From contig SDNY01000024.1 in assembly GCA_004524535.1 (NCBI GenBank), forward strand, positions 1 to 37,695: a DNA stretch of 37,695 nt, read 5' to 3'. Each line of letters opens with the position of its first letter. Position 1 is the stretch's first letter. The translations under genes were made by a program, and so were the position numbers. Below, in pieces: positions 33,553 to 37,695 of this stretch. The stretch is from Promethearchaeota archaeon. Its GTDB lineage: Archaea > Asgardarchaeota > Lokiarchaeia > Sigyniarchaeales > SOKP01. The notes beneath the pieces are model-generated. The model searched no databases and was not told the origin of the DNA. It saw only the letters and a list, made by a program, of their open reading frames with translations.

Positions 33553-34737
33553 ATGGTTTCAAGGAGAGTCACTGATTTAGAATATGCGATAAGGGATGTT
33601 GCCGTTGTTGCTAATGAAGTTGTAAAGAGTGGCAGAAAAGTCTACCACCTAAATATTGGGGATCCTGTAAAATACGATTTTAAAACACCTAAATATATCT
33701 CACAAGCATTAGCCAATGCGACTTTTAAGGGCCAAAATTTTTACGTTGATTCTTTGGGCGTATTCGAGCTTCGTGAAGAAATTAGCAAATATGAAAATCA
33801 TAAAAACAACATATCAATTACAGCTGATGATGTCTTAATTACTTCTGGTGTTACTGAGGGAATCTTTTTCGTTTTTGCAGGATTAATTGAGAAAAACAAA
33901 GAAATCTTAATTCCTGGACCATCATATCCAGTTTATATTAATTACGCTAAGTTTTTTGATGGCAACCCCGTTGAATATGAACTTGATGAAAGCAACGATT
34001 GGGATCCTAATATTGATGATTTAAGAAAGAAAGTAACGGATAAAACCCAAGCTATCGTATTAGCCTCCCCAAACAATCCAACTGGAGTAGTTTATAGCAG
34101 TAAAAAGATAAAAGAAATAATAGACATTGCCGGAGAATATGACCTGCCAGTTATATCAGATGAAATATACGATCAGATTATCTATGAAAAAGAATTTACA
34201 TGTCCCGCATCCCTTAGTAAAGATGTTCCCATAATAGGAATGAATGGCTTTTCAAAAGCTCATCTTGCTACTGGATGGAGAATCGGTTATCTTTATTATC
34301 ACGACCCCGAAGATAAACTTAATGAGTTGAAAGAAGGCTTACAAAAAATGGCGCGAGCAAGATTATGCGCAAATTCTATAGCACAATTCGCAGCCATAGA
34401 AGCTTTAAAAAATCCAGGACATCATACTGATGATATGGTCAAGAAATTAAAAGAAAGACGTGATTATTCCTATAAGAGACTACGACAAATCGAAGGCATT
34501 TCATGCATTAAGCCAGAAGGAGCTTTTTATTTATTTCCGAAAATTGATTTCAATGAATATACTCAATGGAAGAATGATAAGGAATTTGTTATAGATCTGG
34601 TTAGAAACACAGGAATCTGCGGAGTTTATGGGTCTGGTTTTGGCACTTATGGTAAAGGACATATAAGGCTCACATTTTTACCGAATTTGGAAATTTTGGA
34701 AACAGTCTACAATCTCCTTGAAGACTTTTTGAAATAA
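33553..34737 (+). CDS. PLP-dependent aminotransferase, class I (alanine/aspartate type)
   Basis: A 394-residue cytoplasmic enzyme of aminotransferase fold type I. It transfers an amino group between an amino acid and a 2-oxo acid. K235 in GFSKAHLATGWRIGY forms the Schiff base with PLP. Other signatures: NIGDPVKYDF near the N-terminus, SPNNPTGVVY, SDEIYDQIIY and the substrate-carboxylate arginine in GKGHIRLTFLPN. Length is normal. It resembles archaeal AlaT/AspC-type enzymes; substrate cannot be fixed from sequence. It faces the HdrD-like gene, with a 16-base palindrome (34758-34773) and A/T tracts between them. Confidence 0.93.
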   Translation: MVSRRVTDLEYAIRDVAVVANEVVKSGRKVYHLNIGDPVKYDFKTPKYISQALANATFKGQNFYVDSLGVFELREEISKYENHKNNISITADDVLITSGVTEGIFFVFAGLIEKNKEILIPGPSYPVYINYAKFFDGNPVEYELDESNDWDPNIDDLRKKVTDKTQAIVLASPNNPTGVVYSSKKIKEIIDIAGEYDLPVISDEIYDQIIYEKEFTCPASLSKDVPIIGMNGFSKAHLATGWRIGYLYYHDPEDKLNELKEGLQKMARARLCANSIAQFAAIEALKNPGHHTDDMVKKLKERRDYSYKRLRQIEGISCIKPEGAFYLFPKIDFNEYTQWKNDKEFVIDLVRNTGICGVYGSGFGTYGKGHIRLTFLPNLEILETVYNLLEDFLK

Positions 34738-34757
34738 TCTACTAGTCAAAAAAAACC

Positions 34758-34773
34758 TAAAGATATATCTTTA
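34758..34773. terminator. Palindrome and A/T tracts between convergent genes
   Basis: TAAAGATATATCTTTA is a perfect 16-base palindrome between the aminotransferase and HdrD-like stops, with A runs on both sides that read as T tracts on the minus strand. Plausible bidirectional terminator. Confidence 0.4.
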
Positions 34774-34815
34774 AAATTAATAAACAGTAAAAAAAAAAGA
34801 GAAATAAATTAATTT

Positions 34816-36225
34816 TTAAATTAGGGCTTCCTCAGTACTTAAAAAATCTTCATCTGTAGGTTGTTCAATTATATCCAAAAGATTATACTCACTAATCATT
34901 TGAAGAATTCCCATAACTACCATGCCATGACTGTAGAGCTCATTTGCGTCATAGAGATTCCTCCAACAGAAGGGACATTCAGTTAATAAGAAGTCTGCTT
35001 TAACAGCGTTAGCCTCATCACATCTTAAGCTCGCAGTCCTAAGAGAAAAATCCGGATACCCTGCTCTTACTCCACCACCGGCACCACAACACATGCTATT
35101 GAGCTTTATTCTATACATCTCTTTAAATACGAGTCCAACATCCTCTTCGAGCTTTCTTAGAATGACTCTTGGTTTTTCAAACCATCTATCGATTTCTTGT
35201 CCGATTTTTCTCATGTCAAACATGAGGTTTTTAGATTCCTCAATCATCCTTTGCTCATAATCCACAGCAAAATGTCTGCCTGTGTGGCAAGGATCATGGT
35301 AAGTAACTATTTTCCCTTTTAGCTCTTTGTTTGGTTTGAATTTTATTTTTTCTTTTGTAATTAATTCTTTGATAAGTTCGAATGCATGTTTTGTTTTAAA
35401 TGGAAGTTTCTCATCTTCTGCCATCCATTTTGGATAATCAATCGTAAGGGTTCTATAACAACCAGCACATGAGAAATAGAGTATTTCTACGTCTTTAAAC
35501 GCTTCAAGGTTTTTCCTCATTAGTTCTTGTGCGGTATCCACGGCACCTATTCTGAAGAAAGGGCTTCCACAGCAGACTTCGTCTTCAACTAGGGTAAAAT
35601 TAATACCTAATTGTTCAAAAAGCTTTGCTGTTGCAATAGCAACTTCTACTTGACGATAACTAGCAGTACAGCCAACATAATAGGCAACATTTGCATCTTT
35701 ATTGTTAATGAACTTTTCTAAACCTGCATCTTTTGCCCATTTAAACCGATCTCCTGCTTCACCACCATAAGGATTGTTCCTTTCTTTAACAATGTTATCT
35801 ACTAATTGGTGCTTATCAATCATTGGGACTCCGGCTTCTTTACACGCAGCACGCAGAGATTCAATAATATCCACAGTGCGAATTTTATTTTCACATTGTG
35901 CTTGACACTGTCCGCACGTAATACAAGGCATTATAACATCTCTTAAATCTTCAGAAAATTCTAAATCGTCAGTCAAAATAGAACGAGCAATCCAAATTTT
36001 TCCGGCATTCCAAAATGCCTCCCAACCATATTCAATACCTGCCGGGCATGAATCAACCATACCTTCGTAAAGAACAGATTTTTGTTTGCCTTTCCATTCG
36101 CCGATTCCTTTTCTGCTAGGCTCACCTGAGTAAGCGAAGCGACATGCTTTGCAGTGAATACATTTAAAGATATCTTTTTTTAGTTCTTCTAACCTTTGTT
36201 TACCAGTTTTAGCCATTTTTTTCAC
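34816..36225 (-). CDS. HdrD/GlcF-like Fe-S oxidoreductase with two CCG domains
   Basis: A 469-residue cytoplasmic protein. The N-terminal part has two [4Fe-4S] sets, CIHCKAC with a later C (SCPAG), and CITCGQCQAQC. Two CCG domains follow: the first with VGCTASYR, VCCGSPFF and FSCAGCYRT, the second with DPCHTG, MCCGAGGG and ECPFCW. These domains bind special Fe-S clusters in heterodisulfide reductase subunits (HdrB, HdrD) and in glycolate/lactate oxidase subunit GlcF. It likely works with an FAD-linked oxidase partner. The short gene upstream (eight bases away) encodes only a C-terminal piece of such a partner. GAGGTG precedes the ATG by six bases. Confidence 0.9.
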   Translation of the reverse strand: MKKMAKTGKQRLEELKKDIFKCIHCKACRFAYSGEPSRKGIGEWKGKQKSVLYEGMVDSCPAGIEYGWEAFWNAGKIWIARSILTDDLEFSEDLRDVIMPCITCGQCQAQCENKIRTVDIIESLRAACKEAGVPMIDKHQLVDNIVKERNNPYGGEAGDRFKWAKDAGLEKFINNKDANVAYYVGCTASYRQVEVAIATAKLFEQLGINFTLVEDEVCCGSPFFRIGAVDTAQELMRKNLEAFKDVEILYFSCAGCYRTLTIDYPKWMAEDEKLPFKTKHAFELIKELITKEKIKFKPNKELKGKIVTYHDPCHTGRHFAVDYEQRMIEESKNLMFDMRKIGQEIDRWFEKPRVILRKLEEDVGLVFKEMYRIKLNSMCCGAGGGVRAGYPDFSLRTASLRCDEANAVKADFLLTECPFCWRNLYDANELYSHGMVVMGILQMISEYNLLDIIEQPTDEDFLSTEEALI

Positions 36226-36233
36226 CTCTTTTT

Positions 36234-36452
36234 TTATGGAAGAGCGAGTCTTCCTGGATGCATTATCATATTAGGATCTACTAACTTTTTAAACGCTCTT
36301 AAATATTTCCAATACATTCCTGCTTGATAATACGCTTGAATGTGGATAAATGGATCAGGCCTATAATTTAACCATCCTCTCTTCAATGCATATTCCGTTG
36401 TAACAGCGTTTAAGTCTTGTACTTTTTCAAAATCTTTATCTTCATTTTTCAT
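36234..36452 (-). CDS. Detached C-terminal fragment of a GlcD-type FAD-linked oxidase
   Basis: A 72-residue frame with its own ATG. The last 45 residues (LKRGWLNYRPDPFIHIQAYYQ, then FKKLVDPNMIMHPGRLALP) match the end of FAD-linked oxidase C-terminal domains, where LDPNxIMNPGK is typical. The FAD-binding domain and most of the catalytic domain are absent; the 150 bases upstream are AT-rich and non-coding. It sits eight bases before the HdrD-like gene and probably shares its transcript. It could be a remnant of deletion or a genuine small subunit that still docks to the Fe-S protein. The first 25 residues are not similar to the family. Confidence 0.65.
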   Translation of the reverse strand: MKNEDKDFEKVQDLNAVTTEYALKRGWLNYRPDPFIHIQAYYQAGMYWKYLRAFKKLVDPNMIMHPGRLALP

Positions 36453-36605
36453 TTTTTTTTCGATTATTTCAATATTTTTATAATTAATAAATTAAAAAAA
36501 TAAATAATTTATGGATAAAAAAAATTATGATTTAAAATTATAAAAGTAAAAAAACAGATTTAAAAGGCTGTCTATTTAAGAAAATTTACTTTTTTTTTAA
36601 GAGTC

Positions 36606-37271
36606 CTAACACTTTATTTCAGAACTAAATTCTAGAAGAATCTCTCTCTCTTCTTTAGGGACTAGTTTTAAGGCTTTCTCAACAATTAATCCTACTTCTT
36701 TTTTAAAGCCAGCGTTATAACTTGTGCGAATCACATCTATAAAATCATTAATACCGATTTCAATAATGCCACTCCTTAGATATTCAGCATCTTGAGCATA
36801 TCTGAATGTTTCTTGATTTAAAACTTTAAATGTATTAGAAATTATTTTACAGAATGTGGAAAAATTGTTTTGAATTGTTTTGAAATCTCCGCCAGAATAA
36901 ATCGGAGAAATAACATCTTGTATTTTTTCGAATCTAAACGGTTTGTTTAAAGCATCATCTACTAATATTTGAAATCCGTCAATGGTTATCTTTTGCTTCC
37001 CAAAAATGATATCGTGTTCGGGGCGTGAATACCAATAGTAAAACTGATTTTCACCAAGTTTCTGGAATGCAATTCCATCCATAGCTAAAAGAACATGCGT
37101 AAGAAGAAATTGATTATCTTTGTTTTCCTTATAATCCGCACGACATATTAGACTGCATAAAATTGGATGGTCGTTTTTCACTATGATTTTATAAAGATCG
37201 GTTGCGTCAATGGGAACAAAATACCGAACCATTTTTTCACTTATATCATCAATTTCTTGATCGGTTAGAAT
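36606..37271 (-). CDS. Unknown 221-residue protein, possible ATT start
   Basis: A soluble protein without a recognised domain. It has mixed alpha/beta structure: MVRYFVPIDATDLYKII, then QFLLTHVLLAMDGIAFQKLG, then ENQFYYWYSRPE, and a helical C-terminal half ending KLVPKEEREILLEF. ATG 37232 is the first conventional start, but the frame is open upstream, and the 13 extra codons (LTDQEIDDISEK) look coding. AGGTGAT (37284-37278) lies eight bases before an in-frame ATT at 37271, and no such signal precedes ATG 37232 at proper distance. I prefer 37271, with 37232 the alternative. It may share the promoter region with the divergent gene at 37499. Confidence 0.6.
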   Translation of the reverse strand: MLTDQEIDDISEKMVRYFVPIDATDLYKIIVKNDHPILCSLICRADYKENKDNQFLLTHVLLAMDGIAFQKLGENQFYYWYSRPEHDIIFGKQKITIDGFQILVDDALNKPFRFEKIQDVISPIYSGGDFKTIQNNFSTFCKIISNTFKVLNQETFRYAQDAEYLRSGIIEIGINDFIDVIRTSYNAGFKKEVGLIVEKALKLVPKEEREILLEFSSEIKC

Positions 37272-37279
37272 GTGAATAT

Positions 37280-37283
37280 CACC
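37280..37283 (-). promoter_or_regulatory. Shine-Dalgarno GGTG before an ATT start
   Basis: On the minus strand GGTG is followed by ATATTCAC and ATT in frame with the 36606-37271 protein. This is the weakest of the four such sites, since ATG 37232 lies further downstream. Confidence 0.35.
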
Positions 37284-37498
37284 TAAATCTTTATATCTTT
37301 CATTGAAGTTATATTTTTGTGGTTTATATTTTTATTGTTTTTTAATCTTACCATAGATTGAATGTTCTTTTTAGTTTAACAATAATAATAGATTAGTAAA
37401 TTTCTGATTTTAGGATAAATGAAAAAAAAAAGAAAAAATATAAAATAGGATTAGATCAATCCGAATTGCCTTAAGGGGTTTTTCCAATCGCATCAAAT

Positions 37499-37695
37499 AT
37501 GAGAAACGATAGAGAAGTGATGATAATACAAAAAGACTATGATGGTGATGGCGAATTTGATAGAGAAATTATTTCAGAACAGGTATATATGTCGGCTGAA
37601 TATAAGTCAATTATATATGAAAAGACAGACGTGTACTGGAAGCGGGGAGCTGCAAATCTTTATTATTTATTTTCCGAGAAAATTTTAGAGGAAAA
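37499..37695 (+). CDS. Partial protein with EF-hand-like calcium loop
   Basis: A frame running off the right edge; 65 residues visible. It begins MRNDREVMIIQKDYDGDGEFD. DYDGDGEFD matches the acidic D-x-D-x-D-G loop of EF-hand or dockerin-like calcium sites. VYWKRGAANLYYLF near the end suggests a helical continuation. A stop lies in frame 24 bases before the ATG, so the start is well bounded. Nothing more can be said because the rest is missing. Confidence 0.5.
   Translation, partial: MRNDREVMIIQKDYDGDGEFDREIISEQVYMSAEYKSIIYEKTDVYWKRGAANLYYLFSEKILEE

Overview
The window is AT-rich archaeal DNA, most likely from an Asgard archaeon of the Lokiarchaeia type (inference). Archaeal markers are a histone, ribosomal protein S8e, SRP19, an archaeal-type glutamyl-tRNA synthetase, a proteasome beta subunit, a Hef-type helicase and a tRNA-Pro gene that appears to carry two introns. 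The Asgard flavour comes from a 1475-residue coiled-coil membrane protein, a possible longin-like protein, a seven-helix membrane protein with a cysteine finger, and membrane proteases carrying zinc ribbons. No CRISPR array, rRNA, insertion sequence or phage module was seen.

Layout. 1-4500: a cut-off Lrp/AsnC-type ligand-binding protein (-), gltX, a CPBP membrane protease, an MtxX/methanogenesis-marker-4 homologue, and tRNA-Pro (-). 4650-8770: an unknown zinc-site protein, a tungsten aldehyde ferredoxin oxidoreductase with its four-cluster ferredoxin, then SRP19 and hypA. 8770-9770: a longin-like protein and S8e (-). 9960-14020: a membrane-anchored penicillin-acylase-type hydrolase, a coupled small membrane protein, and a proteasome beta subunit. 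14030-16080 (-): a JAMM peptidase, a DUF4443-type protein and a cysteine-rich Fe-S protein. 16080-19530: histone, two membrane or unknown genes with similar 3' ends, and a probable TumA/TumE-type toxin-antitoxin pair (-). 19820-23210: a PrsW-type protease with zinc ribbon, a PAP2 phosphatase, and a second Fe-S protein of the NCCPCCC type. 23410-28920: a 17-unit TPR protein, an MBL-fold hydrolase and a Hef-like helicase without its nuclease. 28918-33345 (-): the giant coiled-coil protein. 33550-37695: an aminotransferase, an HdrD-like Fe-S protein preceded by a detached FAD-oxidase C-terminus, an unknown protein, and the start of a gene with an EF-hand-like loop.

The most unusual theme is translation initiation. 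Several clearly coding frames have no ATG, GTG or TTG where the protein must begin, but have ATA or ATT 7-8 bases after a GGTG Shine-Dalgarno core (positions 246-259, 12813-12826, 21553-21566, 37269-37283). SRP19 also lacks any usual start. This suggests real use of AUA/AUU start codons and means that automatic gene calls here are truncated.

Functional links: AOR plus ferredoxin, the HdrD-like protein and the two NCCPCCC proteins point to anaerobic, ferredoxin-based electron transfer; HypA points to nickel enzymes elsewhere in the genome. The proteasome subunit faces a JAMM peptidase gene. Assignments come from reading motifs by eye; no database search was run.
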